64,000 bases of DNA from NCBI RefSeq assembly GCF_000143105.1, contig NW_014040560.1, positions 2,108,001 to 2,172,000 of the forward strand, given 5' to 3'. A model generated the notes under the pieces. It was not told the DNA's origin. It saw only the letters and a program-made list of their open reading frames with translations, and ran no database searches. The translations under genes were made by a program, and so were the position numbers. This stretch comes from Grosmannia clavigera kw1407. Lineage: Eukaryota; Ascomycota; Sordariomycetes; Ophiostomatales; Ophiostomataceae. Positions 11,301-21,491 of the stretch are shown one piece after another. Positions within the stretch are counted from its first letter, which is position 1. The number at the start of each line of letters is the position of its first letter.

Positions 11301-14300
11301 GATCACGCTTTGCGCGACCAGGAAGGACGACCCGGGGGAACATGACAATCGGCGTCTTGATGACGACATCAAATTTGAAACGACTCTGACTTTGTTGCAA
11401 ATTTGTAGCCTGGTTGGTGGCAGCTTGTCGTGCTGCGTTGTAGACAGCCTGCATCTTGCCGAACTTGACAAGGAAGTTGATGATTTTTCGGAAAGATTCC
11501 TCCTTGAAATTAACTTTGACAGAACCAGCACGGAGAAATATGGACGAGTCAAAGCCAGGATACGTCTTCGCATTCGCCACATCAAATGTTTCATAGCGGA
11601 AGTCGGCCAAGTCGTCACCCTCGATGGTGATTAGCTTGCGAAGTTCGGAGGACTCGGGCAACCCAAGATTGACATCGTCAGTCAAGGTCAAGTTGCCAAG
11701 TTTTGTAGACAGACGCAGAGCGGGACCAAGAAGAAACAACCCTACATCGGCATGGTTGAACGACAGCGTTGCTAGCCGGACACCGTCGTTGTTCAGGATG
11801 AGGCGGATAGTTTTCAGATCCACTTTTACCCGAATAGCACTGCCTTCCGAACCTCGCTGTTCTTCAAAGGTGTTCAAAGTGGCTTCATTCCCTCCATCCT
11901 CACCGACCGCTACCAACAATACAGACGTCCTTGGCTTTGTGTCTCTCGGCGAGTCGTGGATTTTTGCGCTGTCACTATTGCCAGCATCGGCAAATGTGAC
12001 GAGAATAAAATCCAACAACGTTAAGAGCGTCTTGCGGGTGACGATGAGATTGATGGTAGAGATAGCAACGTTAACATTCGTCTCCACCCCCTCGTAAACA
12101 GGCATGAATTCAGGCGACTCTCTTTTCACACGCACAAATTTGACGTGAACAAGAGCGCGTTGTTGCTGCTTATCCTCGACGTCGCCAGACGAGACGATCG
12201 ATTTGAATTCAGCCGGCGGGTTTGAGACAAAGTCATCAACACTGACAGACCCGAGGGATACTTCAGCCGCTATATCAAAGGGCCTCAGATAAAAGTCGAG
12301 GTTGAAATCTTGAGCAACGAGCTCGACCAGCAACGAGTCTGGCTGTTCATTGTCCGGGTCGCTTCGGAAAAGTGATCCGCGAAGCTTGTCGACTGAGAAA
12401 GTGAATTGAAACATCCTTTGCTGTAACTTGAGCTGCTCACTGATGGACCCGCCGCTGTGAGCATCTTCAAAATTATCTTCGTCGTCGTCATCGTCTAAAA
12501 CAATGGCTGGTTCCTGTGACGAGTTCAATGACAGTAACTGAGATGGCGGCTGCTGGCTATTCCGGAGATTTGGTGTGGAAGACTCGCTGAGAATGCGTGA
12601 TCGGCTAAGCGGTGCTCTGGGACTTTCTTCTTCTGGCTCTGGGAATTCAGCGTCGAATTTTGGAATAGCCACATCTATAATTTTTATCAAACTCTTGTAT
12701 TTGGTGTCCGATACTGAGGCATGAAGCATAGGCATGCGGCCAGACATCTTCACTCTCGTCAGATTCGGGGCCCTTGGAAGTATGGAAGTCTCGACAATAA
12801 AGTCAACATTGATTTTGTCCACAATGTGCAGACGCATGGCATCATCTCTTGTGACCAGTTGGGCCTTCGTTTCTTCGATGGACGGCCCAATCAAGAGTTG
12901 GGTTGACGTCAATTTCACAATAAAACGGTCATACATGAGTGATTCCAGGCGTTTGAAGTCGGCATCAGTGTATGCCTGGCTCTGCTTGGATTGGATTTCC
13001 TTGGTGGTGGCTATGTCGGCAAGTTCGCTGTTCACACTGATATGACCGGCGTCGAGAATGAGGCATGTAGATTCGCGTGTGGTGATGCTCTGGGGAATAA
13101 TGATCAATGGGGCTTGAAGGTCCAGCTTGGCATTGATTGTCTTGTGCTCTTCAAGAGCAAATTCAAGACCCGCCCGGGTCTGCTCCCTGAAGCCCTCGAC
13201 TGTAGCACCGGCTGTCTCCATCAAAGCCGTAATTGATTCCATGTGACGTTCTGGCGGTTTGAAAAACTCCCAAACGCCGACGACAAGGTTCGGATTCCAA
13301 ACAATCTCCAAAGGCTTCAGCTTAGCCGTGACTGCAACGTCACCCTGTCCATCTAGTGGGTTCTGTTCGACCTGAAATTGGAAAAATGATTCTTCCTCGG
13401 CAACCGTTACGAGCTCGAGTTCAGTTACCGACAATCGCCTTTTCTTAGAGGTTCCTGGGGCATCTTTGACACGCACAATCTCTGTGAAAAGACTGTCTGG
13501 CGTTGTACCATCGTTCAGCCGTAATCCACCGAGGCTAATATGAAGAAGTAGGGAATCTGATCGTTGGAGAGTTTTGGCACAGAAAACATCGAAATGCAAG
13601 CTCAGAAGATCTCTGACATTGTCTTTGTGGGGGCTTTGTCTCAGCGTAAAGCTTCCGGTGCTGAGCGATGCTTCGATCTGTAGCTTGATAGCATCTCTAG
13701 GAATGTCAATATCAGCAGCGAGGGCAGTCTTCTCGTCCCATTCGATCGCCTCATACAGCTCCTGGCGTTGTTGTTCGGTTATCTGTGTATTCTCGGTCTC
13801 GTCTGAAGTTTGATCTGCGGGTTTGGATCCCCACATCCATGAGATCCATCCCTGTTGCTGCTGTTGTTGTCCCTGGGTATGTGATTTCGACTGGTTTCTC
13901 ATAGCGACAGCATTTTCCTTTTTCATCTGGTTTCGTGCCAGAGATCGCCAAAAACGTAAGTCTTCGTACCCGAGTTCCCGCTCCAGTTTCGTCATGTCAT
14001 CGGTCTCGTCGGGAGTAAGCGTCTGGTTCTGCTTCTTTTTCCTGAACAAGTGGATATACCGCCGGCGATCGTCTCGCCGTTGCCTAAAGTAGCCCCAAGT
14101 CCAACGCCTGTTGCGCTCATGGATCTTACCAAGAACTGCATTACCCGCAAATCTGAACCACGCTCTGGGGTCTTCCAAGGGCCGGACACCCTTTGGATGA
14201 TATTTCTTGTACTCCTGGTGGCGGGTAAAGTAGTGGAAGAGGTCTACCATCATCAGAGCATCGCGGTATTGGTGGTCATCAAGGACGACGCCAATTTCAT

Positions 14301-15234
14301 CAAATATGAGGTTTGCTTTGAAGTTTGGTGCTTGCACGTCATCGGTTTTGTCGAGTTCGACCTTGGCCTGTCCACTCACGGGCCGCAAAATGAATTGGTG
14401 GACTGCTTCCGGACCTGACGCCATAATCGTGGAGTCGTCCGCTGCTCCACCATCCAAAACCAGTTCCGTGCTTTCAGCCTTTGGTATCATCTTTTTGAAT
14501 TTGTCGAGAATTTCTTCAAGAATGATTTTTTCCGAAGTCGTCACAACGGCCTCTCGGCCTGTGCCTAGCAGCTCAGTATCAGTGTTCCAGTATATCGCAA
14601 GAGCGCCAAGCGTGACCAGCTTGTTTGTGGACTTGACGACAGTTTGGATGAAGGCTGGGCGCCAGCCCTCGTCTGTGCTGACGGCGCTGAACTCTTGCAA
14701 TGTCACGCCAAGGGCGAAGGGATGACCGGGAGCTGAGATAGAATCTTCGTATCGGATGTGTATGTTTTTGACTTCCACTTGCAAATTATCGACAACTTTG
14801 GTCACCAGGCTCTGAGTGAAACTTTGGCTCTTCTTCTGCTCTTCTGTGCTTAGGCCCTCTTGAGACCTCTCCTTCAGGAGCTCGGCAGACTCCAACTTTT
14901 CCATCTTCAAACGTTGTTTTCGGCGGTCCTCTTCCTCCTCGTCGTATTGTGCCTCCTCCTTTGGGGACGCAAGAAGAAAAACATCTTCAATGTATATTTT
15001 CACGGGTGCGCCACTAAGGTTGGACCAGGGAATAGTAAGGGTAAGCTGACCAAGATGTCCCTCGACGACATTGATAGGCAGCTTGAGCTGGTCGAGAGCC
15101 TCCCTTCGGAGCTCAAGATCACGGAGCTTAACATCGCCAGACCAGATTCCAACCTTGAGCTGAGTTGGATCAAAGTTTTTGACGTACAAGCCTAGGAAGC
15201 GGTTAAGCAACCCTGCAACCAGACCCTCCAACAT
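5374..15234 (-). CDS. VPS13: VPS13-family bridge-like lipid transfer protein
   Basis: A single uninterrupted frame of 3286 residues, about the usual length for fungal Vps13 (about 3100-3200). It opens with the chorein_N signature (MLEGLVAGLLNRFLGLYVKN...), followed by the extended repeating-beta-groove body. The VAB/SHR-BD region lies roughly at residues 2100-2500, then the C-terminal ATG2_C-like helices (YQGLIMSDRPEELGLGLARG; GVIGVATKPVIGVLDLAS) and a PH-like end. Vps13 moves phospholipids in bulk at contact sites between ER, mitochondria, vacuole/endosome and prospore membrane. No intron is needed anywhere in 9.86 kb. It is divergent from the DUF3429 gene across a 513-bp gap. Two poly-Gln/Ser-rich loops (around residues 450 and 900) are ordinary for the family. 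Confidence 0.96.
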   Translation of the reverse strand: MLEGLVAGLLNRFLGLYVKNFDPTQLKVGIWSGDVKLRDLELRREALDQLKLPINVVEGHLGQLTLTIPWSNLSGAPVKIYIEDVFLLASPKEEAQYDEEEEDRRKQRLKMEKLESAELLKERSQEGLSTEEQKKSQSFTQSLVTKVVDNLQVEVKNIHIRYEDSISAPGHPFALGVTLQEFSAVSTDEGWRPAFIQTVVKSTNKLVTLGALAIYWNTDTELLGTGREAVVTTSEKIILEEILDKFKKMIPKAESTELVLDGGAADDSTIMASGPEAVHQFILRPVSGQAKVELDKTDDVQAPNFKANLIFDEIGVVLDDHQYRDALMMVDLFHYFTRHQEYKKYHPKGVRPLEDPRAWFRFAGNAVLGKIHERNRRWTWGYFRQRRDDRRRYIHLFRKKKQNQTLTPDETDDMTKLERELGYEDLRFWRSLARNQMKKENAVAMRNQSKSHTQGQQQQQQGWISWMWGSKPADQTSDETENTQITEQQRQELYEAIEWDEKTALAADIDIPRDAIKLQIEASLSTGSFTLRQSPHKDNVRDLLSLHFDVFCAKTLQRSDSLLLHISLGGLRLNDGTTPDSLFTEIVRVKDAPGTSKKRRLSVTELELVTVAEEESFFQFQVEQNPLDGQGDVAVTAKLKPLEIVWNPNLVVGVWEFFKPPERHMESITALMETAGATVEGFREQTRAGLEFALEEHKTINAKLDLQAPLIIIPQSITTRESTCLILDAGHISVNSELADIATTKEIQSKQSQAYTDADFKRLESLMYDRFIVKLTSTQLLIGPSIEETKAQLVTRDDAMRLHIVDKINVDFIVETSILPRAPNLTRVKMSGRMPMLHASVSDTKYKSLIKIIDVAIPKFDAEFPEPEEESPRAPLSRSRILSESSTPNLRNSQQPPSQLLSLNSSQEPAIVLDDDDDEDNFEDAHSGGSISEQLKLQQRMFQFTFSVDKLRGSLFRSDPDNEQPDSLLVELVAQDFNLDFYLRPFDIAAEVSLGSVSVDDFVSNPPAEFKSIVSSGDVEDKQQQRALVHVKFVRVKRESPEFMPVYEGVETNVNVAISTINLIVTRKTLLTLLDFILVTFADAGNSDSAKIHDSPRDTKPRTSVLLVAVGEDGGNEATLNTFEEQRGSEGSAIRVKVDLKTIRLILNNDGVRLATLSFNHADVGLFLLGPALRLSTKLGNLTLTDDVNLGLPESSELRKLITIEGDDLADFRYETFDVANAKTYPGFDSSIFLRAGSVKVNFKEESFRKIINFLVKFGKMQAVYNAARQAATNQATNLQQSQSRFKFDVVIKTPIVMFPRVVLPGRAKRDLLTAYLGEIYAQNSFAPLDGSHEPTTAMKLSAGIRNIRLTSLLHYPGDKSEELQLIDHVDLAFQVTHAEHSPGAKRPDTEIVGHMTDLNLRITQCQLRFLLEISKTVPAAFTSDGDQQRVNEELELDIDDRTLQRARSGFNFQAGHEEDESRIVDLGPELGSHSDTWTKVDLVFKIGSIGLELINGMDDQPVESSDNASLSRFSLDRSQLKLRAQANGSLEAELAIDSFTIHDSRRGEANKYRRIMSSSNKNGQQFMAGFTMSGGIEQNIIALVAIDSPRVIFALDYIFAIQRFIVAGFTPRQPLSPNDVPLSPINVLEGSDADSQQMSFYGLQVQREQSRKSSDMGLLGLDQKPQDQSEPTLNISFRINVVDAQIILIANPLSTSSEAIVLGTKQVLLSQQHVTTFQLSQVGMYLCRMDHFEDSRLRIIDDYSVQLSIDGSKPNFLAISVDVEPLVLRLSLRDILLVLQIIRRASELSQGSQKEELKPSAADKKAKQLRQPGTKQRIASGRIPPTLPNQSTPLQTASAETPQRAIGSGAQMPRSGQTSSRECSILKDGQEQKEHEELTATVDGIRIILIGDLHELPILDMSIKKFSMIAEDWSSCLGANTSIEMYTNVYNFSKSAWEPLIEPWQVAVGVRRDRDTGLLAIDVTSRRTFDVTITTAAIALASKSFDFLTQNQDVLSKPRGEDAPYRIRNYTGFGVVVTSRNQSSNENIQVRLEDSEEAPWSFEQWEKMRENLVSESQSASVQILLESSGFDAVKNIHLSREGEFLFSLQPKSNQVLHRLLVDVRLGHDNVKYVTLRSPLLVENDTQIPIEIGVYDARDGHLLKIEKIAPGEARPAPVGAVYLKSLIVRPDSGFGYDWSSDTLWWRDLLKQPTKTMVCKGDHSESFFFQVNANFERDNPLVQSYPYMKIKLSAPVVLENLLPYDFKYRIYDKNTKRDWTNFLRKGGVSPVHVTELSHLLLLSVDMQDTSFKPSEFAIINSGTSGDFAKETSLVCKDDAGLNLHLRLYYHRILGAGGAFKVTVYSPYVILNKTGVDLDVRSKGFMQQAKSAAGQILAETTRNSRTSVERPKVVPFMFSYSNDDHHNRALLKVGDSEWSKPQSFDAIGSFSEVVLQSTQARSTEIHIGISVEQGEGKYKMTKIVTLAPRFVIQNNLDESINIREPSSSTVMPINAGALQPLHFLQKSATKQLSLCYADFGSQWSSPFNISDIGTTFIKMAKPGQRQLLVRADILMEGATIFLNFSIEAKNWPFSMRNESDSDFTFYQANPNVDEDGVEDVSGWRPIRYRLPPRSIMPYAWDFPAAKYREVVINTTGKERHVKLAEIGNQLPMKVVPISGQTKIIDINVTADGPTQTLILSNYRPSMSLYRQRSQLSTTSTSGSTSGSGERSRTSFEAKEQDTDINFRAQLRLAGIGVSLINSQLKELAYVTLRDVQLKYQDSLLYQTITMAVKWIQVDNQLYGGIFPMILYPSVVTKRAQDIDSHPSLHLMITRVKDDSYGVEYIKYATVLLQEMTLELDEDFVFAVLDFSKLPGESWASEGDHGQLCDDSIGIPKLKMQQSGKELYFELLNLQPMQLNISFVRTERVNAEDKSSSRNPLMFFFNILTMAIGNVNDAPVRLNALILENVRVSIPVLTQNISSHYSQETLYQIHKILGSADFLGNPVGLFNNISSGITDIFYEPYQGLIMSDRPEELGLGLARGAASFVKKSVYGVSDSVSKFTGAMSKGLAAATLDKQFQDRRRITRARNRPKHALYGVTAGANSFITSVASGVGGLARKPLEGAEQEGALGFFKGIGKGVIGVATKPVIGVLDLASNVSEGIRNTTTVFDGSELDRVRLTRFIPADGIVRPYSQREALGQFWLKQVDNGRYFDEIYIGHLDLPQEDMVVMVTYARILLNRSRRLTTEWDAPLRDIQGISKERTGISITLRGNMNGPFVPVVEESGRTFLYRMVTVAVEEFNRRSRVL

Positions 15235-15747
15235 TTCGACGGTGTTCTATCGCGTCCGCAAAAAGCCGTCCAGTCGTTAAAAGGTGTGTCAAACAATGGA
15301 GTGTTTTTTTGCATTGTCTCAGTCGTATGGACAGGATACGGTATTGAGGTCGGGCAGCACTGACATGAGAGGTTGTTGAAAACGAGTTGTGACGATTGTA
15401 AAATCGTAAAGAGAAACCAGCGCGGCGGAAGTTGCTGACCACCAGATGATCAGCATGGCGATAAAAGATAACAAACCTGCCGAATCAAATCGTGGAGCTC
15501 TCCCTCCACCTTTGGGCAGCGACAGGACAGGTGTATACTAGCGCCAAGCTGGCGCAGAGGGGCACAGATTCTAATTACGTCACATTCAAAAGCTTTTACG
15601 AAAGACTAACATTAAAATGATGACGAACTGCTTTTATGATATCATAGTATTTACTAACAGGATCTCGGTTGTGTCTTTAGAGACGTCTCTCCTACTTAAA
15701 GGTAGCTTCTCAAGTTCAAAAAACTCCAAAATTCTCTGCAACAATTG
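15235..15747. promoter_or_regulatory. Divergent intergenic region between VPS13 and the DUF3429 gene
   Basis: The 513 bp separate two divergent start codons and must hold both promoters. I see no TATA box or recognised operator and no other gene. Confidence 0.5.
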
Positions 15748-17065
15748 ATGATGAACCGGTCTTCTCGAATTCTCTTTACATATTCTGCCAAACTCCCCGC
15801 CTTGAACAATAATCAAACCAGTAATGTGGCTTTAGCACATAGGCAAGATTATCATCTGAGCACTACTGCTTGGTCCAGGAGGCCTAATTTTCAGAGGAGT
15901 AGAGCAACCCTTCCTTCGCAGCGTGGCCAGTGTCCAGGGTTGCCTCCTTCTGTGACGTGGCAATCAAGTTTCACAAACAAGCCAGCCAATATTGCAATAC
16001 CATCGAAAACCAGGGAAGATATAAAGAAAAAGACTTCTGAGCAAACGGTTGAAGCTGCAGTTCAAGTGTCCTCGGAACTGCTTAGGCAGCATGAGCCCCG
16101 AAAAGAGGACCCTCCTACTCTAGGTAGCATCAGGAGTGAAATGGTACGCGGGTTTGCGGCAACAACACATGCTTTTTCTGAGAATCCGCTAATAAACTAT
16201 GACCCAGAATGCCATCAGCGAAACACTGGCACTCAAAAGCGTGCCCCCAGAGCCGTTCATTGTTGGTATCGCCGGCACCCTTCCGTACTTTGCTACGTCA
16301 CTATCGACCATTTATCTTAGTTGGGCTTCACAATTAGATAAAACATCAGACGTGTTTTTGATACATCAAGATACAGCACATTATTGGCTACAGGCACTTG
16401 AACCAGTACAACTAGGTTATGGTGCATTGATTATTTCTTTCTTGGGAGCCATACATTGGGTGAGCCAAATTTCAACTCGTTTCTGCTGCATTAACTAATA
16501 CTTTGCTCTTAAGGGCATGGAATTTGCAGAAAAACATAATTCACCAGGGCGCACTAAATTTAGGTATGGTATCGGTGTGGTAGCTCCCGCATTGGCCTGG
16601 CCGACATTACTATTGCCTGTCCAGTTTGGTCTTATCGGACAACTTTGTGCATTCACGTTTTTGTACCTTGCAGACAGCCAAGCGGCATCGCGGGGTTGGG
16701 TACCGGGTTGGTACGCTACGTACCGGTTTGTTCTCACTTTTTTCGTTGGTAGCGCTATTTTTATCAGTCTTCTCTTCCGTACGAAATTAGAGAGTACTGG
16801 GGGCACAGACATTTCTGGTAGGTTGCAACAGGGCATGCACCAGCGCGGGAAAGGTGAAGAGCCTTATGATGCAAAGTGGGCTAGATTGGAAGCCGAAGAC
16901 ATCGAACAAAAACAAAAAACACAAAAACATGGAAGAAAAGACGGCGTGCGGCTGAACACCGAAATAAAGGGGAATGTGCCAGACGGTGGCCGAAACAGCG
17001 AGGACGGAATCAACGAGAACTTAGGCAACGGGCGGAATGGCTCTATAAGCAAAACCCCGATATGA
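15748..17065 (+). CDS. DUF3429 (TMEM69-like) mitochondrial inner-membrane protein
   Basis: Exons 15748-16143, 16208-16459 and 16514-17065 give about 399 residues. Both introns are GT-AG and phase 0 (64 and 54 nt; ttaactaat branch in the second). The start is rich in Arg/Ser with few acids (MMNRSSRILFTYSAKLPAL), consistent with mitochondrial import. The conserved body runs from PFIVGIAGTLPYFATSLSTI through GAIHW-GMEFA and PALAWPTLLLPVQFG to FFVGSAIFI, with about five membrane segments; GAIHWG(M/L)EFA is the family signature. A hydrophilic, Lys/Gly/Asn-rich tail of about 85 residues follows. The biochemical role of the family is not established. Confidence 0.85.
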
Positions 17066-18117
17066 CGATGCGTTTGAATTGGGGGAAGAGAAGGAAGGGG
17101 GGGTCTCTGCGGGTGGATATCTTGCGAAATGAGTTAAGATTGTCTGTATGCTTCAAAAAACGTTAGTTCCATTTTCATAATTCTGAAGTTTTATACATGG
17201 TAAGAGCTCTTTTAAAAGAGGCTATCTTGAAACCTATTATTCTAGCCCTGTCAATATGCAAAATTATGATTTACAGCTGCGCACCTGGGAAGACGTCATG
17301 GCTCTATTCGATCAGAACCGCAGATTACTAGCGGTCTAGAAACGCCGTCTCCATGGATTGACCAATCCTAACAGCCCAGAAAAAAAAATCAGAAGTACGC
17401 CACCTGCCTCAGTTATAACCCGATTTGTCGTCGTGAAGTGTTGTTGTCTATTTGCGATGCCCCCCTATAACTTTTTATACTAACCAAGGCGACATTCACG
17501 GTCAGCAACGTCTGACATAAAGATGGCTTACCCGAGTAAGCCCCTCCACCAAACCGTACGGAAACTGAAGTGAGATGTGTCTTAGCAGGTGCAATGAAAT
17601 CTAGAAATTGCTGTAAAACGGTCGAGATAATGCCTGAAGGGCATAACATACAACGGCCATCTATACATATAAAACGGATACCTCTAATTCGCGAGTATAA
17701 GTCCCTGTCCTCTGTTTGATCGAACTAATCTGATTTTTTACATAGAATAACTTCTTTAAAATAGTAGGGAAAACAATGCCGTCTTTTGTATACAGATTTC
17801 TATCTAGTTGTGTTGCTAAATTGCGTTCAGGAACTTTTTGTTACCAATCTGGTCGATCAACTTTACCGTTAAGCTAGCTGTGAAAGACGTACGGGGCGAC
17901 GCGAGCCAAGAACAAAGGTGTCAAGGACCTGGCAGAGGAACTGGAGCGGACAGGCTGGAGAGCAATAATCTGGAAGGCGGGAAGATATACCTTCTCTTGA
18001 TACGGTCTTTATGTAATAGCGCAGTAGACAGTCCTAATCAAGGCAATTGTTAAATAAAATACATATTTTTGCAAGACAAACGAACTAAGACACAGCCTAG
18101 AAATTAGCCGCCGCTAT
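17066..18117. other. Intergenic region, 3' flanks of two convergent genes
   Basis: AT-leaning sequence without a convincing frame. It is the 3' flank of the DUF3429 gene and of the minus-strand UGDH gene. Nothing further seen. Confidence 0.5.
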
Positions 18118-20186
18118 CTAGAAACATTTACCAATGCTGTGGACCTTGAAACCCATTCCCTGAAGTAGAGCCGAATTTACAATATTGCGGCCATCAAACA
18201 CCCAGCTGGGCTGTTTCATGACTTTGAATACCAAGTTCCAATCGACCAGTTCTTCGACCCTGTTTTCAAGAGAAGTAGTAGCGCAGGCCTTGCAGCCTTG
18301 AAGGCACACAGGCTGTGGAAGAAAGCGCCTCAAAGGATCATCCGAAGCCACTTCGTCTAGGCTCTCATTCATAGCCTCTAGCGTGATTATATCCATCTCA
18401 CTTAAAGCGCCTTCACCTGTAGCTGAGATAGAAATTCCAGGGCCTTCGTGGAGATTGTCTCTGGTAGGGTGCGCAGGTTTGTCTTTGCTAGACGAGCCAA
18501 CGGTGTTGAGCAGCTGGCCACGAAACTGAGCCCATGGAGTCAAGATACAAACAGCCGAGGCACCTTCAACGGTCTCAAGCCAGCTCGATCGGACCTTCAC
18601 TCGAGCCATGTGCAAATATTTGTGACCTAGCACGCGCTGTATCTCCTCTTCAACTTCCTCGACGGCACAACCAGGGTCATATACTGCAATCTCCTGTGGA
18701 AGCTCCGCAGCCATTTCAGCAATCAGATGAACAGCGACGCTGTTCCGGGTATCGTTCGTACCCTCTTTGAATGCAAAGCCGAATATGGCAATTTTTTTCC
18801 CGCGCAAAGTGTTATTGAGCTTGCGAGATACCGTCCGGGTGAACCTCTCCCGCTGGTAATGATTGATGGTCAAGATCTCCGTCCAATAACGCGCGACTTC
18901 CGGCAGATTCAGAGATGATGCCAGCCAAGACAAATTTAGAATGTCCTTCTCGAAGCAAGAGCCCCCAAAGCCAACTCCGGACTGTAAAAACTTCGGGCCA
19001 AGACGCGAGTCGGCTCCAAGAGCACGACTGACCTCCTCGACATCCGCGCCGAGCTCTTCGCAGAGAGCGCTGACGGCGTTAATGCTGCTGATGCGTTGAG
19101 CGAGCATGGCATTTGCAATCAACTTTGTCAGCTCGCTGCTGAAAGTATTAACAGTTAAAATTCGTTTGTGGGGAACCCAAGCTCCATAGACAGCCTTCAA
19201 TGCTTCTGCGGCGCGCAATCCCTTAGCAGATTTGTCACTGCCAATCAAGACACGGTCTGGATTCATCAGATTATTGACTGCACTACCCTCAGCAAGAAAC
19301 TCAGGGTTGGATAGCACCTCAAAACTCATTTCTGGGCGCACCTGGCCAAGCTAAAATTTGCAATCAGTTACACGCACAGCATTAGTTAATGAAACATAAC
19401 TCACAATATCGGATATCATCCTAGCTGTACCGCATGGCACAGTGCTTTTCTCGACCACAATGGCACCAGCCTTCGCATGCTGGGCAACTGAACGTGTGGC
19501 GAGCTCTAGAGTACCTAGGTCGGCAGTCGCACCAGCACCCAGCCCATACATCTTCGTAGGGGTATTGACGCAAATGAAAATGATATCCGCCTCCGCGATA
19601 GATGAATTGACGTTCGTCGAAAAAAAGAGGTTTGGCCTGCGGGCTGGTACCACGACGGGTTCACTACTATTGGGCGAGAATACTGATACTTCCTTCGTAC
19701 CGTCGCGAGAAATGCGTACGATTTTTGGGAGTCCATGTTCATGAACCGGTAGATGGGGCGATTTCCAAGCCGCTATGCGCTCTTCATTGAGATCCACAAC
19801 GTTGACTATCATGTTAGGATTGTGGAACGCAATAACTGCGGCTGTAGGGCCACCTGTAAAGAACAATTAGAGTACTGCTTGAAAGAAAGGTGTGGACATG
19901 GGAGTATAAGCCTACCCACAAAGCCAGCACCGACAAAACAAACATTTCCGATTTTAGGAAGTAAAACGATGTCTAGATCGTCAAATGACACGGTCTTCAT
20001 AACCGGGCCATCAGTGCTCTTGAGTACTGGGGAGTTTTTCGATGATGGCCCGACAGAAGTAGGTGCGGTGTCCGTGTTCGTGAGATCCTTATCCCATGTT
20101 GACATGTCAGATTTGGAAGAGACAATAGACTCATAGCTAGCGTCTCTTGTCAGGGGTGCGCGGTCCATAGGCGTAAGTGATACCAT
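18118..20186 (-). CDS. UDP-glucose 6-dehydrogenase
   Basis: Exons 20186-19916, 19853-19405 and 19350-18118, about 650 residues; introns 62 and 54 nt, GT-AG. The NAD-binding start is GNVCFVGAGFV-GGPTAAVI at about residue 80. Then come ICVNTPTK, VEKSTVPCGTA, SNPEFLAEGSAV, the catalytic-Cys loop GVGFGGSCFEKD and the UDP-binding domain (FGFAFKEGTNDTRNS), ending in MGFKVHSIGK. It oxidises UDP-glucose to UDP-glucuronate with two NAD+. The start at 20186 (MVSLTPMDRAPL) leaves a Ser-rich N-terminal extension of about 75 residues; an in-frame upstream ATG at 20333 would add a hydrophobic stretch and is less likely. It sits beside a GT2 synthase and two glycoside hydrolases, suggesting it feeds UDP-glucuronate or derivatives to a polysaccharide (inference). 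Confidence 0.92.
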
Positions 20187-21491
20187 GATAAACTCTATAG
20201 AACAACGGAGCAGAAGTTTTCGAGTTGCTGAAAAAGAAGACGTTATGCGTGAATGAAGGATGAAGAAGGATGAGGGGAGGAAGAAAAAGTTGAGAAGTGG
20301 TTGAATGAAGGGCGTCTTTAATACATAAATCATGAACTGTCAACTTTCGGGCTTAGGACAGAAAAAATAAAAGTCCTCCTGCTGAACCCATATCGAAAGC
20401 TATAAAGCATGTCCCTGTAACGAATTTTCCAACCTCACTTTCAAAAAAGTCACTATTGCCATCGTGGTATCACATAGGGAAGCGTAGGCCCACTCTTTCA
20501 GCCTGAAGACGCCTTATCTCAGCTACCCACTTGATTGCATCCGAAGTTTCACGAGCACATTGTCTCAGGCGTTCCTTTTGCCAAACAAGTAAGCAGATTA
20601 ACGTAAGTAGCGTTACAAATTTTGCACGAAAGTCGCTGAAGCCCATCTACCCACTCTTGGCGTCGCAAAAGCAAAACTACGTAAGTAAGAGTAAATGATT
20701 TTTTTAAATTGCTTCTCGGACTGGGTTTTTAAAAGTTCTGGTAAACCGCGATGGTAAACCGCGATGAGATTAGTAGCTTTCGGAAGCAATGTCTTTGAAA
20801 GAATGAGCTTAGTGGGCATCCCGTCATGTCTTAATTACCATATTTGTCCTTAGTGTACTCCGTATGGAGTTTGGAGTATTTCGTACGTCGTAGTACAAGT
20901 TGACCCACTCGGGCGGCGATTAGCAGTGCCAAGCATATCACACTTTCAGCTGCCGACGTGGCTTGCTGCAGCCGCAGCTCACATCATGCCCCTGCTGAGT
21001 TTCGGGTCGTTACACTGTCAGCCGTTTAGTCACGTCACACCGCAAGTCGCTCCAATATTTTGTATTATAGCGAACACAGGCGTCTCGGAAGCTGTGCATA
21101 TGTGGATATAAATGATGTACGGAGTACACATATGTCGTGAGATTTCTTACAATACCTCTCCGCCTACGATTAGGGACCGGGAGGAGGGGAGCGGGGGGGA
21201 GGGGGAAGGGGGATCTAGAACGGCAGCTGCCGTTGTTCATCATAGTGGATAGTCAGTGAGGCAGTCAGTACGGATGAACGCGCGTATATTTCACCGAAGG
21301 GGTGCCCGCGAGCGTATTGGCATTGCCTAGAAGACGGACTGAAGTGAAGCTGCCCAATTTACAGGAAATAGTGTTCTCACTGTTAGATCCAAACTGAACG
21401 CATTCTCGAATTGTAACCACTATTCGAATCAAACCTAAACGAAGAAGGGGGCGAGACACCTAGAAGATACAGGACCGAACAATCGCTCAAC
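20187..21491. other. Intergenic region between divergent UGDH and GH12-like genes
   Basis: This 1.3-kb divergent spacer has a pyrimidine-rich UGDH leader (20220-20300 on the minus strand), perfect TACTCCGTA at 20856-20864 and TACGGAGTA at 21118-21126, and a G-rich run (about 21180-21210). No gene is seen. It is large enough to hold shared regulation of the putative polysaccharide locus. Confidence 0.5.

Noticed and set aside
13839..13875. CAG/CTG trinucleotide run as an expandable repeat
   Set aside because: It is the short poly-Gln loop inside VPS13 (about 6-7 Gln), ordinary for the family.
17413..17649. 78-residue minus-strand frame between DUF3429 and UGDH
   Set aside because: No start context, splice partner or family signal; likely chance.
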